A stretch of 33,170 nt of DNA from JBBDNV01 sp040877415 (GCA_040877415.1 JBBDNV010000051.1:1-33170); one strand, 5' to 3'. Shown: positions 14,552 to 23,431, counted from the stretch's first letter. The notes: generated from the letters alone by a model not told the origin. Translations and numbers: made by a program.

Positions 14552-16375
14552 ATGCAAACGACCTCAAAAGCTCTCATCGTAGTCGCGGCATTGGCCATTC
14601 TCGCTTTGCCACTGAAGGCCGAAAAGGCGCCCGTCAAGCAGTCCGGCGACCCGGCGGTAAAGATCGGACAGAAAGTGCAGGACTTCACGTTCAAGGACAT
14701 CCGCTATCTGCCCCGCACGCTGGCTGATTTCGGCGACAAGAAGGCGTACGTGATCCTGTTCACGACGCTCGATTGCCCCGTCGCGCAGCGCTATCTGCCG
14801 AAGCTGGCCGAGTTGGACCTGGCCTACCGCGATTCCGGCGCGCAGTTTCTGGCCGTCAACGTCGGGCCCAACGACGCACTGCGGGAAGTGGCCTACCAGG
14901 CGGTCAGGACAAACTGCGAGTTTCCGTTTGCCAAGGATTTTGACGGCCAGGTTTCGCGGTCCGTGGGCGCCGAGCGTGCCGCGGAAGTGGTGGTGCTCGA
15001 CGGCGAAAGGAAGCTCCGTTATCGCGGCCGGGTCGACGATCAATTCCGACTGGGCGGCGAGCGGCCCAAGGCCACGCGCGACGACTTGAAATTGGCGATC
15101 GAAGACGTGCTGGCCGGCCGCGATGTGGAAGTGGCCGAAACGGCGGTGGACGGCTGCCTGATCAACATTCCCGAGCCGCGCGCAGGCAACCCCAAGGTGA
15201 CGTTCGCCGAGCACATTGCGCCCTTGTTGCAGAAACATTGCCAGGATTGCCATCGGGCCGGCGCGCCGGAAGCCCCCTTTGTGCTTGCCAGCTACGAGGA
15301 CGCCGTCGACAACGCCGAGATGATGGTCGAAGTGGTCAAGGAGGAAAGGATGCCGCCCTGGTTTGGCGGCAAGGAGTACGGCCATTTCTCGAACCATCGC
15401 GGACTCTCGCCCGACGAGCGGAACCTGGTCGAAGATTGGGTCCGCGGCGGGTGCACGCAGGGCGACATGGCGAAGGCCCCGCCGCCGCGCGTGTTCTCCA
15501 CCAGCAAGTGGAAGATCGGCGAGCCGGACATGGTGCTCAAGACGCCGCTGCAGGAAATTCCGGCCACCGGCTACGTCGACTACCGTTATATCATCCTGCA
15601 ACCTCTGTTCGCCAAGGACACCTGGGTGCAGGGCGTGCAGATTCTTCCCGAGAATTCCAAGGCCATGCACCATTGCAACATGGCCTGGATCCAAATGGGA
15701 AAGAAACCGAGCAACGAGAATTTCATTACCGGCCAGGTTCCCGGCGGCGACCCCATGATCCTGGATCGCAACGTCGGCTTCATGATCCCCGCCGGCACGT
15801 CGCTGGTGCTGCAAATCCACTACGTGCCGACCGGCGAGGAAACGACCGATCAGATTTCGGTCGGCTTGCGGTTCGCGCGTGAAGTGATCCAAAAGCACTT
15901 GCGGAATTCGCAGGTGACGGACCTGACGTTCAAGATCCCGCCGGGCGCGCCGCACTTCCCGGTTAGCGCGGTGCGCGAAATGAAGGGGGACGTCACGGGC
16001 TACGGCTTATTCTCCCACATGCACTTGCGGGGGAAGGACATGACCTTTAAGGCCGTCTATCCGGACGGCCGCGCCGAAACGCTCCTGGTCGTGCCCAATT
16101 ACAGCTTCGACTGGCAACAATCTTATCGCTGGCCCGAGGACAAGGTGAAGTTCCCCAAGGGCACGAAGCTGGAGGTCTCGGCGCACTACGACAACTCGAC
16201 CTTCAATCCCTACAACCCCGACCCGAAAAGGGAAGTGCCCGAAGGGCAGCAGACGTTCGACGAGATGATGTACGGGTTCGTGTTCTTCACGTACGACGAC
16301 GAACGTCTGAACCTGACCATCGACCCGAAAACGGGGCAGGTGATCCCCGAGGCCAATCAGGCGGCCAGCAAGTAG
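14552..16375 (+). CDS. Exported thioredoxin-like / CxxCH / copper monooxygenase-like fusion
   Basis: This 607-residue protein has a signal peptide (1-23) and three parts. Residues about 38-195 form a redoxin/AhpC-TSA-like domain with a single Cys75 in TTLDCPVAQRY, so it is not a CxxC disulfide exchanger. A short segment at about 215-300 carries one haem c site, HCQDCHRAG (Cys230, Cys233, His234), with MPPW further on. The rest resembles copper type II ascorbate-dependent monooxygenases: AMHHCNM (His373, His374), IHYVP (His423) and FSHMHLRGKDM (His489, His491). All act outside the cytoplasm. The combination is common in planctomycetes, but the substrate is unknown; an oxidative role on an extracellular compound is an inference. 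The gene has its own promoter candidate and terminator. Confidence 0.9.
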   Translation: MQTTSKALIVVAALAILALPLKAEKAPVKQSGDPAVKIGQKVQDFTFKDIRYLPRTLADFGDKKAYVILFTTLDCPVAQRYLPKLAELDLAYRDSGAQFLAVNVGPNDALREVAYQAVRTNCEFPFAKDFDGQVSRSVGAERAAEVVVLDGERKLRYRGRVDDQFRLGGERPKATRDDLKLAIEDVLAGRDVEVAETAVDGCLINIPEPRAGNPKVTFAEHIAPLLQKHCQDCHRAGAPEAPFVLASYEDAVDNAEMMVEVVKEERMPPWFGGKEYGHFSNHRGLSPDERNLVEDWVRGGCTQGDMAKAPPPRVFSTSKWKIGEPDMVLKTPLQEIPATGYVDYRYIILQPLFAKDTWVQGVQILPENSKAMHHCNMAWIQMGKKPSNENFITGQVPGGDPMILDRNVGFMIPAGTSLVLQIHYVPTGEETTDQISVGLRFAREVIQKHLRNSQVTDLTFKIPPGAPHFPVSAVREMKGDVTGYGLFSHMHLRGKDMTFKAVYPDGRAETLLVVPNYSFDWQQSYRWPEDKVKFPKGTKLEVSAHYDNSTFNPYNPDPKREVPEGQQTFDEMMYGFVFFTYDDERLNLTIDPKTGQVIPEANQAASK

Positions 16376-16410
16376 GCCGCGGTCTCCACCCTATCGACGA
16401 ATGAAACGAC

Positions 16411-16452
16411 AAGCCCCGCCGTGCTTCCTGAAGCGCGGCGGGGCTTTCTTGT
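16411..16452 (+). terminator. Rho-independent terminator
   Basis: AAGCCCCGCCG (16411-16421) pairs perfectly over 11 bp with CGGCGGGGCTT (16436-16446), with a 14-nt loop, and is followed by TTCTTGTTT. It lies 36 bp beyond the redox-fusion stop and serves that gene. The upstream side also has A residues, so some activity for the convergent minus-strand gene is possible. Confidence 0.85.
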
Positions 16453-16470
16453 TTCCTACACTCCGCCAAC

Positions 16471-17505
16471 TTACTGGCGGGGGCGGGCAAGCAATCGGGC
16501 CGTGGCCGAGAATACTTCGATCATCTTCGGCGTTACCAGGGCTTTGACGGTCACGGTCTTGCCTTCGGTCACGATTTGCGTGCTGCCCAAGAGGCCAGCC
16601 AACTGCTCGCGCAGCTTCGCGGCGTCTGCCTGCTGGGCCGGAAGTTCGGAGCCGATCGTCGTGGCAAACTCAGTGAGCAGAAGAGACACGGCGGGAGCGA
16701 CGCGCACCGAGCCTTCGTTGGAACGAGTCAGCACTGTGGCCGAGATCTCGAGCCCTTTCGTGGTCACGTTGCCTTGCAGCACGCCGTATTCCGCGTCGGC
16801 AACCAGCGTGGCCAGCGCCTCTTCTTGCCGTTCGATCGGTTCTAAGCCGGACACAAACGCGGCGACCTCTTCGAGCTCGCTCATGCGCACGAACGCGGCG
16901 AGCGGGCTTCTGGCCGCCTGCTCCCAGTGATCGGTCCACGATTCACGGTCGTTCGGATCGGGGTTTTCCATCGTGCGCCGCACCTCCCCGAGCGCGCCAC
17001 AAACGACGGTGCGCTCGTCGGGCAGCCACAACGCTGCGCCGTCGCCGCGCATATGATAAAGTTTCCGACCGTCGATCTCCTCTTGCCTGGCCTGGCCGGT
17101 CACGCCGAACACAGTTTTCCAATCGACGGCTTGCCTGGCGCGAATCACCAGGTAAGTATTGACAATCCTCGTTGCGACTAAACGAGGCCCTTGGCGTTCC
17201 ATCATGTCGACCACTCCGACCAGGACGAGCTTGAATTCGTCGATATCGGCAACCGAGATGCCGAGCTTCGCCGGTTTGAGCAGCTCGTCGAAGGCTTCGA
17301 CGACCGGCTGCATCACTTCCGGCACAGCCAGCTCCGCCGGCCGGATGAGGATGGCGAAACTCGCATCGGGCGGAAGGTATGACGTTGCCAGCGCCGTCGG
17401 CAATTCCGCCGGTTTGTCCTCGCCGTATGCAACGGCACAAACGCTCGCGACCAGGATGCTCAGCAGCAAAGTGCCCACGTGACCGCGGATTGAATCTGCC
17501 GACAT
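16471..17505 (-). CDS. Secreted protein of unknown function, tandem paralogue A
   Basis: This is a 344-residue protein that I do not recognise as a named family. It has a signal peptide (hydrophobic GTLLLSILVASVCAVAYG, cleavage near residue 29). Conserved blocks shared with its neighbour follow: SYLPPDASFAILIRPAEL, LLKPAKLGISVADIDEFK, a WLPDERTVV strand, ENPDPNDRESW, TRSNEGSVRVAP and LLGSTQIVTEGKTVTVKALV. It looks like a periplasmic or surface alpha/beta domain of a planctomycete-typical kind. The start at 17505 has AGGAGG about 10 nt upstream. It lies 160 bp after paralogue B, and a shared 12-bp motif upstream of both genes suggests each has its own promoter. There is no catalytic motif I can name. 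Confidence 0.82.
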   Translation of the reverse strand: MSADSIRGHVGTLLLSILVASVCAVAYGEDKPAELPTALATSYLPPDASFAILIRPAELAVPEVMQPVVEAFDELLKPAKLGISVADIDEFKLVLVGVVDMMERQGPRLVATRIVNTYLVIRARQAVDWKTVFGVTGQARQEEIDGRKLYHMRGDGAALWLPDERTVVCGALGEVRRTMENPDPNDRESWTDHWEQAARSPLAAFVRMSELEEVAAFVSGLEPIERQEEALATLVADAEYGVLQGNVTTKGLEISATVLTRSNEGSVRVAPAVSLLLTEFATTIGSELPAQQADAAKLREQLAGLLGSTQIVTEGKTVTVKALVTPKMIEVFSATARLLARPRQ

Positions 17506-17554
17506 CGAGCGCGACCTCCTCATGGCTGGCACGGCGGTTGAAAGGGGCTTTTCA

Positions 17555-17566
17555 CAGCATATCACA
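17555..17566 (-). promoter_or_regulatory. Shared upstream motif, paralogue A
   Basis: On the minus strand this reads TGTGATATGCTG, about 50 bp before the start codon of paralogue A. The same 12 bases occur about 50 bp before paralogue B (18731-18742). TATGCT could be a -10 box; no clear -35 is seen. It is either a conserved promoter or a remnant of the duplication. Confidence 0.4.
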
Positions 17567-17571
17567 GTCGA

Positions 17572-17624
17572 GTGCCATGCTCACCCGCCGCGCAAGTGCT
17601 GGTTGAGCATGCTCACGCGTGAGC
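17572..17624. repeat. GAGCATG-family palindromes, copy 2
   Basis: GTGCCATGCTCAC (17572-17584) is followed by GAGCATGCTC (17605-17614) and the perfect 14-bp palindrome GCTCACGCGTGAGC (17611-17624). It lies between the two tandem paralogues, upstream of paralogue A. The units match those near 124-149 and 23428-23504. Confidence 0.6.
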
Positions 17625-17665
17625 GTTCACCCAATAGAATCTTGTTGATCGTCCATGCAGTGCGG

Positions 17666-18682
17666 TCATTGACCGCCGATAAGCCGGGCCGTTTCGGCGA
17701 ACACGTCGATCATCTTCGGCGTCACCAATGCCTTGATTTCCACCGTTTCCCCCTGGGTCACGATTTGCGTGCTGCCCAGCAGGCCGGATAGCTGCTCGGT
17801 CAGCCGGTCGGCATCGTCGCCCGCCAGCCCGGTCTGCGTCGCGATCATCGAGGCAAAGTTTGTCAGGCCGCGCGACACAACGGGCGCAGCGCGCACCGAG
17901 CCTTCGTTCGAATTCGTGAAGATGGTTGCCCCAACGGCGAAGCCCTTGTCCGTGACGTTGCCCTCGAGGACGGCATACTTGACATCCTTGTCGAGCGACG
18001 CCAGCGATTTGTCGAGCTTTCCGTCGGGCCCCGGCAACGACATGAGGCCCAACATGTTCACGTGCAGAAATCCGGCAAGCGGGCTTTTGGCCGCCTTTTC
18101 CCAACGGTCCGACCAGGCCGCGCGGTCGTTCGGGTCGGGATTCTCCGTAGTGCGCTTCGCCGCCTCGCGCGATCCGACAACGATCGTTCGCTCATCGGGG
18201 AGCCAAAACGCCTCTTGGCCCCGTATGTACAATTTGCGGCCGCCCACTTCCTCTTCCTTGAGCTCGCGCGTCACGCCGAACACTTTTTTCCAATCGACGG
18301 CTCGCTTGGCGCGAATCACCAGGTAGAAGTTGGGCGGCCCGCGCATCATGTCCGGCACTCCAAGAAAGACGACCTTGCATTCGTCGATGTCGGCGACCGA
18401 GATTCCCAAGTTGGCCGGCTTGAGCAGTTCGTCCACGGCGTCGACCACCGGCTGCATCAATTCCGGTACGGCCAATTCCGCCGGCCGGACGAGGACGGCA
18501 AAAATCGTGTCGGGCGGAAGGTAGGTCGTCGCCAGCGCCAAGGGAGCTTCCGGCTGAGCGGCCTGTCCGTGCACCACGCGAATAGCCGCCGTGACGAGCA
18601 AGCCGGCCAGCAGCAACGTGCCGGTGCGACCCGGCCGGACGAGCGACCTGGCGTGACCGTTCGTGGATCTCAAGTGTGACAT
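17666..18682 (-). CDS. Secreted protein of unknown function, tandem paralogue B
   Basis: This is a 338-residue paralogue of the next gene downstream. It has the same plan: signal peptide (GTLLLAGLLVTAAIRVVHG), TYLPPDTIFAVLVRPAEL, LLKPANLGISVADIDECK, YLVIRAKRAVDWKKVFGVT, FWLPDERTIVVG, ENPDPNDRAAW, NSNEGSVRAAP and LLGSTQIVTQGETVEIKALV. Paralogue A carries extra residues after its DMM motif (the Arg-rich ERQGPRLVATRIVN stretch) and in the middle, while B has a Gly/Pro loop (MSLPGPDGKLDK). GAGGAGGG precedes the ATG at 18682. A longer frame (to 19153) overlaps the neighbouring membrane-protein gene and is rejected. Conservation at the protein level and of the upstream motif indicates an old tandem duplication; the function is unknown. 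Confidence 0.82.
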   Translation of the reverse strand: MSHLRSTNGHARSLVRPGRTGTLLLAGLLVTAAIRVVHGQAAQPEAPLALATTYLPPDTIFAVLVRPAELAVPELMQPVVDAVDELLKPANLGISVADIDECKVVFLGVPDMMRGPPNFYLVIRAKRAVDWKKVFGVTRELKEEEVGGRKLYIRGQEAFWLPDERTIVVGSREAAKRTTENPDPNDRAAWSDRWEKAAKSPLAGFLHVNMLGLMSLPGPDGKLDKSLASLDKDVKYAVLEGNVTDKGFAVGATIFTNSNEGSVRAAPVVSRGLTNFASMIATQTGLAGDDADRLTEQLSGLLGSTQIVTQGETVEIKALVTPKMIDVFAETARLIGGQ

Positions 18683-18730
18683 GACGCGCCCTCCTCGTTG
18701 CTGGCCTTGGCGTTGGAAAGTCGCACCCAT

Positions 18731-18742
18731 CAGCATATCACA
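18731..18742 (-). promoter_or_regulatory. Shared upstream motif, paralogue B
   Basis: This carries TGTGATATGCTG on the minus strand, as upstream of paralogue A, at nearly the same distance from the start codon. It is a possible -10 region (TATGCT) or a duplicated regulatory site. Confidence 0.4.
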
Positions 18743-18765
18743 ATCAGGCGCGCGACGGCGGGCCG

Positions 18766-19242
18766 TCACGGTCCCAATTCCTTGCGAAAGGGAAAATCGA
18801 ACTCGCCGTCGATTTGCCGTACGTATCCGTCGCCTGTTGCGAGGCGAAGCCGTTCGACTGCGTGCGTGTAGCGCGCTGCCAACGATTCGACGTCGCGCCA
18901 ATCGGCCACATAATCGTCGTTCGCCCCGACATACCAACCCTCGGCGCGCAGCCGGATCTCTCCCAGGCGCCGGACGTTTCGGGTGTGCGCGGCTTTGGCG
19001 CTGGAAGTCGGCAGCGCCAACTCGGCGCGCAGCAGCTTTTCCGAGGCGTCGCCCGCCGCTTTGGGACTTTCGACGGCTTGAGCTTCCCATTCGGCCCAGG
19101 CTCGCTCGAAACGATTCCCGGCAACTCTGGCCTGCCAATACCGGGGGGCCCAAATGGCGCCTAGCGCCGCCAGCGCGGCGAACAAGATGAGCGTCAGCAG
19201 CTTGATTCGAATTCGCCGGCTTCGCATGGGGAACAATCGCAT
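18766..19242 (-). CDS. Single-pass membrane protein of unknown function
   Basis: This 158-residue protein opens with basic residues (MRLFPMRSRRIRIK) and one membrane helix (LLTLILFAALAALGAIWAP). A mostly helical, Arg/Ala/Glu-rich outer part follows, with AWAEWEAQAVESPKAAGDAS, ARYTHAVERLRLATGDGYV and a short acidic-aromatic tail. The charge pattern puts the C-terminal part outside the cytoplasm. The long helices could form a coiled coil. The start at 19242 is chosen as the first Met before the basic/hydrophobic segment; ATG at 19227 is an alternative, and neither has a good ribosome site. It is 83 bp upstream of paralogue B on the same strand, so they may be co-transcribed. I do not recognise a family. 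Confidence 0.65.
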   Translation of the reverse strand: MRLFPMRSRRIRIKLLTLILFAALAALGAIWAPRYWQARVAGNRFERAWAEWEAQAVESPKAAGDASEKLLRAELALPTSSAKAAHTRNVRRLGEIRLRAEGWYVGANDDYVADWRDVESLAARYTHAVERLRLATGDGYVRQIDGEFDFPFRKELGP

Positions 19243-19497
19243 GAAGTCGTCACGCGTTGAGCAGCATTTTGCGCCAGTAGCGCATGGGATCGCAAGGTGC
19301 CGTACCGTGCTCGGCGGCCCGCCCGGTGGCAAAACCGTCATAACCGGCACCACAGGCCGCGCGGCGGACCGTGCTTGCCCGGTGGACACAGGACGGCGGA
19401 TCGGCGCGACGTATCCTTAGATTAGGCCCCTCGACTCTTCCGGTCAGCCGTCGTTACCCTGATCGGCACGAATCCATAACGCCGGGATTTTGCGCTC

Positions 19498-20901
19498 GTG
19501 AACACCCTGACGCTGATACTGGCCATTGGCGCCCTCGTCGTGCTGGTCTGGGCAGGCATTGTGCTGGCGCGGGGAAGCCTGGTCGGCACGGCGCTGGCGG
19601 TGCTGTTGGTCGGGAGCTGTTTTGGCCATTCGTTCCTCCACGTCGACGTGGGCTCCCTTCCGCTGGCGGCCGACCATTTGCTGCTGGTGGTGCTTGTGGC
19701 TCAGTACGCGATCTATCGTCGCTGGGGCCAGATTGAGCCGCGGCCGCCGCTGGCAACGGACTACGTGCTGGGCGCGTTTCTGGTCGTGCTCGTGGTGAGC
19801 ACGCTGGTGCACGATTACCGCGCCGATCACTTTCAGCCGCTGGCGTTTCTTGCGTGTTTCTACCTGATGCCGGCGGTCATCTATTGGATGGTCCGGCAAT
19901 CCGAATGGACGGCGCAAACGGCCTGGTGGGTGTTCGCAGCGCTGGCCGCATTCGGCGTCTACTTGTGCGCCACCGTGGCGGCCGAGACGTACGGGGCGTG
20001 GGATTTCGTGTTTCCCAAGTACATCGCTTCGCCGGCATTCGCCGAGTTTTACGGTCGCGGGCGCGGACCGTTCTTGAATCCGGCGGCCACCGGGCTGGTG
20101 CAGACGCTGGGAATGTGCGCGGCGCTGGCGTTCTGGCCGCGCGCGTCGCGGCCGGGCAAATTGCTCCTGTTGGCTCTCTTGGGCGTGTTTCTCTGCGGTA
20201 TCTACAGCACGCTCTCGCGCAGCGTCTGGTTGGGCGCGGGCGGGGCGCTGTTGCTGATGCTGGCCCTAAGCACCCCGCGCGCGTGGCGCTTTCGCGTCGT
20301 CGCGACGACAGTCGCGGGCGCGGCGATCGCGGTGGGCGTCAGTTGGCAGCAGTATCGGGCCTTCGAGGGCGACAAAGGAATCTCGGCCAAAGCCGCGGCC
20401 GAGTCGACCGCGCTGCGCCCGATTCTCCAGGTCGCCTGGCAGATGTTCCTGGACCGGCCGATTCTGGGCTGCGGCCTGGGACAATATTCCCGCGAACTGC
20501 CGGCCTATCTGGCCCAGCAGACCGCCCAGCTGCCGCTGGGAAAATCCCGCGCGTACGCGCAGGACAACGTGTTTTTGAGCCTGTTGACCGAAACGGGGGT
20601 CTTGGGCACGAGCTTGTTTGTGGCGCTTTTGGCTTGCTGGACGCTCACCGCCTGGCGATTGCGGCGCGCGGCGACGGCGCCCGTTTGGGCGCGGCAAATG
20701 GGCCTCGTGTTTCTGACCTTTATGACGGCCTACCTGACCATCGGCATGGTTTGCGATCTGTCGAAGGTCCCGATGGTCAACATGTTTCTGTTTTTCCTCG
20801 GCGGGGCGATCATGGGCACAGCCGTGTGGCTCGCCGACCCGCAGGCGGCGAGCCTCAAGCTTTGGCGGCCCCGGGAAGAGCCGGAACTGGTCGCCAATTA
20901 A
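19498..20901 (+). CDS. O-antigen ligase/polymerase-like membrane protein
   Basis: This 467-residue multi-pass membrane protein has roughly twelve hydrophobic segments and a periplasmic loop before the C-terminal third. The Wzy_C-type features are there: GRGRGPFLNPAATGL, STLSRSVWLGAGGALLL (the SxSRxxWL signature), PILGCGLGQYSRELP, and AQDNVFLSLLTETGVLG, corresponding to the HNxxLxxxxExG motif with Gln-Asp in place of His. Members either polymerise O-antigen or exopolysaccharide units or ligate glycans to lipid or protein. The start is a GTG at 19498 directly before the first helix. No other polysaccharide genes lie beside it, so the glycan cannot be named. It is convergent with the lactate permease gene. 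Confidence 0.87.
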   Translation: MNTLTLILAIGALVVLVWAGIVLARGSLVGTALAVLLVGSCFGHSFLHVDVGSLPLAADHLLLVVLVAQYAIYRRWGQIEPRPPLATDYVLGAFLVVLVVSTLVHDYRADHFQPLAFLACFYLMPAVIYWMVRQSEWTAQTAWWVFAALAAFGVYLCATVAAETYGAWDFVFPKYIASPAFAEFYGRGRGPFLNPAATGLVQTLGMCAALAFWPRASRPGKLLLLALLGVFLCGIYSTLSRSVWLGAGGALLLMLALSTPRAWRFRVVATTVAGAAIAVGVSWQQYRAFEGDKGISAKAAAESTALRPILQVAWQMFLDRPILGCGLGQYSRELPAYLAQQTAQLPLGKSRAYAQDNVFLSLLTETGVLGTSLFVALLACWTLTAWRLRRAATAPVWARQMGLVFLTFMTAYLTIGMVCDLSKVPMVNMFLFFLGGAIMGTAVWLADPQAASLKLWRPREEPELVAN

Positions 20902-21023
20902 GGCGCGGCCGTTCGGTTTGCACAAGGCGAGCGCGACAACCTCGGCGGCGCTACGCGACGTCAAAGTTTTCCCATCTGCGTTCCCATGACCGGCAGGGTT
21001 ATCATACCAGGCCATTGCCGGAA

Positions 21024-22706
21024 CTACTCGGGAATCATCCAGGGGAACAGGTAGGCTTGCGCGATCGTGAGCAGCCCCACGAGCGATGCCAGGGCGATGC
21101 TGTGGAGGAAAACGAATCGCAGGATTCTGCCTTCGCCGCCCGATTGCCCCGTGGCGACGGCGGCTACGACGATGCTTTGCGCGTCGATCATTTTGCCCAT
21201 CACGCCGCCGGTGCTGTTCGACGCGACGATGAGCACCGGGTTGAGCCCCAACTGTTCGGCGGTGATCCGCTGCAGGCTGCCGAACAGGGCGTTGGACGAC
21301 GTGTCGGAGCCGGTCAGCGCCACGCCGAGCCAACCCAACAGCGGCGCGAAAAACGGATACAGCCATCCGGTGCGCGTAAACGCCAGCCCCAGCGTGGCGT
21401 CGCTGCCGCTGTACTTCGTGACAAACGCCAGCGCCAACATGCAGGCGATCACGAGCAGGGCGAACCGCATTTTGGCTAGCGTTTCGAGAAACTGACCGGC
21501 AAAGCCGGCCGCTGGAACGCGCAGCCAAACGGCCGACAGCACGGCCGCCAGGAAAATGCCGGTGCCGGTGGCCGAAAGCCAGTTGAACGTGTAGACGGCT
21601 CTTTCCGGCTGCGCGGCCCGGAGTGATCCGGCGGCGAGCTCCGCGACCGGCGCCGTGCGATAGACGCGCGCGTCGAGGCCGGGCACCTCCCAGGAGAAAC
21701 TGCTGATACCTGCCAGCGCGTTGGGACGGTCGGGATGGCCGCCGTTAAGAACGGCGCGAATCTGTGGCACGCCCCACGAAAAAACCAACAGCGACAACAG
21801 CAGCCACGGGACCCAGGCGTAGACGATTTCGCGGCGCGTGAAGTTTTTGGTTTCGCGCGCGGCCGCCGCGGCCTCGTCGGGAAAACGCCAGATGTCCCGC
21901 GGTTGCCAGAATCGCAGGAAAACGGCAAGGCAGGCGAGCGAACCCAATCCGCCGACCACGTCCACCAGCGTCGGTCCGTGGAAGTTGGACGTGACGTATT
22001 GAATGCCGGCGAAACTGCCGCCGCAGACGAGAATCGCCGGCCAGCAGCCGACCACGCCCCGCCAGCCCGACATCGTGGCCACCAGCCACGCCGGCACGAT
22101 CAGCGAAAAGAAGGGCAACTGGCGGCCGGCCATCTGGCTGAGCGCCATTTCGTCGAGCCCCGAGATTTGCGCAAGCGTGGTGATGGGCGTTCCCAGCGCT
22201 CCGAACGCGACGGGCGAGGTGTTGGCCAGTAGCGCCAGTCCCGCGGCGTAGAGCGGCGTGAAGCCCAGTCCGATCAAGAGCGCGGCCGAAATGGCCACCG
22301 GCGTGCCGAAACCCGCGGCGCCTTCGACGAACGTCCCGAACGAGAAGGCGACCAATAGCGCCTGCATCCGCCGGTCGGGCGAGAGGGCGGCCACGGAATG
22401 CTTGACCACTTCAAACTGTCCGCTGCGCACCGTCAGATGGAACAAAAACACGGCCGCCAGCACGATCCAGCCGATCGGCAACAGTCCGAAGCACGCGCCA
22501 TACGCGGCCGACGCAAGCGCCGCCGAGGCCGGCATTCCAAAACCCGCCATCGCCAAGGTCAAAGCGACGACGAGTCCGGCGACCGCCGCGCGCGGCGCCG
22601 ACTGGCCCCAGGCCAGCAAACCCAACAACACTCCGATCGGCGCTGCGGCCATGAGCGTCGAAAGCCAGGGCGAGTTCAAGGGATCGTAGACTTGCACCCA
22701 GTCCAT
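21024..22706 (-). CDS. lldP: L-lactate permease
   Basis: This 560-residue inner-membrane transporter of the LctP family takes up L-lactate, and often glycolate, with protons. Typical segments are GLLPIGWIVLAAVFLF, FSFGTFVEGAAGFGTPVAISAALLIGLGF, LANTSPVAFGALGTPI, LGWLGVALTGSDTSSNALFG, and ASNSTGGVMGKMIDAQSIVVA near the C-terminus. The length matches the family and all conserved loops are intact. GGGGAG precedes the start at 22706. No lactate dehydrogenase (lldEFG or lldD) gene is adjacent within the window, so the gene stands alone. The upstream spacer (22707-22840) is shared with the divergent cyclophilin gene. Confidence 0.95.
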   Translation of the reverse strand: MDWVQVYDPLNSPWLSTLMAAAPIGVLLGLLAWGQSAPRAAVAGLVVALTLAMAGFGMPASAALASAAYGACFGLLPIGWIVLAAVFLFHLTVRSGQFEVVKHSVAALSPDRRMQALLVAFSFGTFVEGAAGFGTPVAISAALLIGLGFTPLYAAGLALLANTSPVAFGALGTPITTLAQISGLDEMALSQMAGRQLPFFSLIVPAWLVATMSGWRGVVGCWPAILVCGGSFAGIQYVTSNFHGPTLVDVVGGLGSLACLAVFLRFWQPRDIWRFPDEAAAAARETKNFTRREIVYAWVPWLLLSLLVFSWGVPQIRAVLNGGHPDRPNALAGISSFSWEVPGLDARVYRTAPVAELAAGSLRAAQPERAVYTFNWLSATGTGIFLAAVLSAVWLRVPAAGFAGQFLETLAKMRFALLVIACMLALAFVTKYSGSDATLGLAFTRTGWLYPFFAPLLGWLGVALTGSDTSSNALFGSLQRITAEQLGLNPVLIVASNSTGGVMGKMIDAQSIVVAAVATGQSGGEGRILRFVFLHSIALASLVGLLTIAQAYLFPWMIPE

Positions 22707-22840
22707 CGGAATTGAAATCTCCCCGGCGAAAACTCCGCGCGAAACTCTTTTGGCGCTACCCGCTCGGGCGCCAGGCTGCTAGTCTACTGGCTTAGTGTAG
22801 GCGCGGAAATCACCACGCACCCTGCCCACGAGGACAAAAA

Positions 22841-23389
22841 ATGGCTAAAAATCGCAAAGCCGAAGTCGACGCCGAAGCCGCCAAAATCGACTTTTCGAAA
22901 AACGACTACCAGATCGTGCTCGACACCAACATGGGAAAAATCACGCTCGACATGCTGCCGAACGTGGCGCCCGGGCACGTGAAGAACTTGCTGGCGCTGG
23001 CGAAGATCGGCTTTTACGACGCCCTGACGTTTCACCGCGTCATCAGCGGCTTCATGATCCAGGGCGGATGCCCGGAAGGAACCGGCATGGGCGGACCGGG
23101 CTACACGATCAATGCCGAGTTCAACAAGACCAGGCACGAGCCGGGGGTGCTTTCCATGGCGCGCACGAACGACCCTGATTCGGCCGGGTCGCAATTCTTC
23201 ATCTGCCTGGATGCGGTGCCAGACCTGGACGGCAAGTATACGGCCTTCGGACGAACGGCCGACGTCGAGAGCCTGGCAGTGGTAAAAAAAATCGGCGCCG
23301 TCGCCACCGGCGCTCAGGATCGCCCCAACAAACCGGTCGTGATCAACAAGGCAACCGTCGTGGAAAAGCCCAAGGGCTCATCCGTTTAG
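22841..23389 (+). CDS. Cyclophilin-type peptidyl-prolyl isomerase
   Basis: This 182-residue cyclophilin catalyses cis-trans isomerisation of X-Pro bonds. The active-site stretch FHRVISGFMIQGG (64-76, catalytic Arg66 and Phe71) and SAGSQFFICL are present, as in bacterial PpiB. The N-terminus is hydrophilic and lysine-rich (MAKNRKAEVDAEAAK), so it is a cytoplasmic form. It has a short non-homologous C-terminal end (VEKPKGSSV) that runs into a dispersed repeat. GAGGA lies 7 nt before the ATG. The stop codon TAG at 23387-23389 lies inside the left arm of a 30-bp inverted repeat, so the last few residues may be repeat-derived. Confidence 0.94.
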   Translation: MAKNRKAEVDAEAAKIDFSKNDYQIVLDTNMGKITLDMLPNVAPGHVKNLLALAKIGFYDALTFHRVISGFMIQGGCPEGTGMGGPGYTINAEFNKTRHEPGVLSMARTNDPDSAGSQFFICLDAVPDLDGKYTAFGRTADVESLAVVKKIGAVATGAQDRPNKPVVINKATVVEKPKGSSV

Positions 23390-23431
23390 CCCGGAGCCAT
23401 CGGCGACGGACTGGCGGCGCGGTCGGGTGCC

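Noticed and set aside
14564..15955. Minus-strand open frame of 463 codons
   Set aside because: It is antisense to the redox/copper fusion gene, His/Arg/Gly-rich without any motif.
19854..21479. Plus-strand open frame of 541 codons overlapping the O-antigen-ligase-like gene
   Set aside because: It is in a different frame of the same strand and then antisense to the lactate permease; it is Arg/Gly-rich, with no membrane segments and no family.
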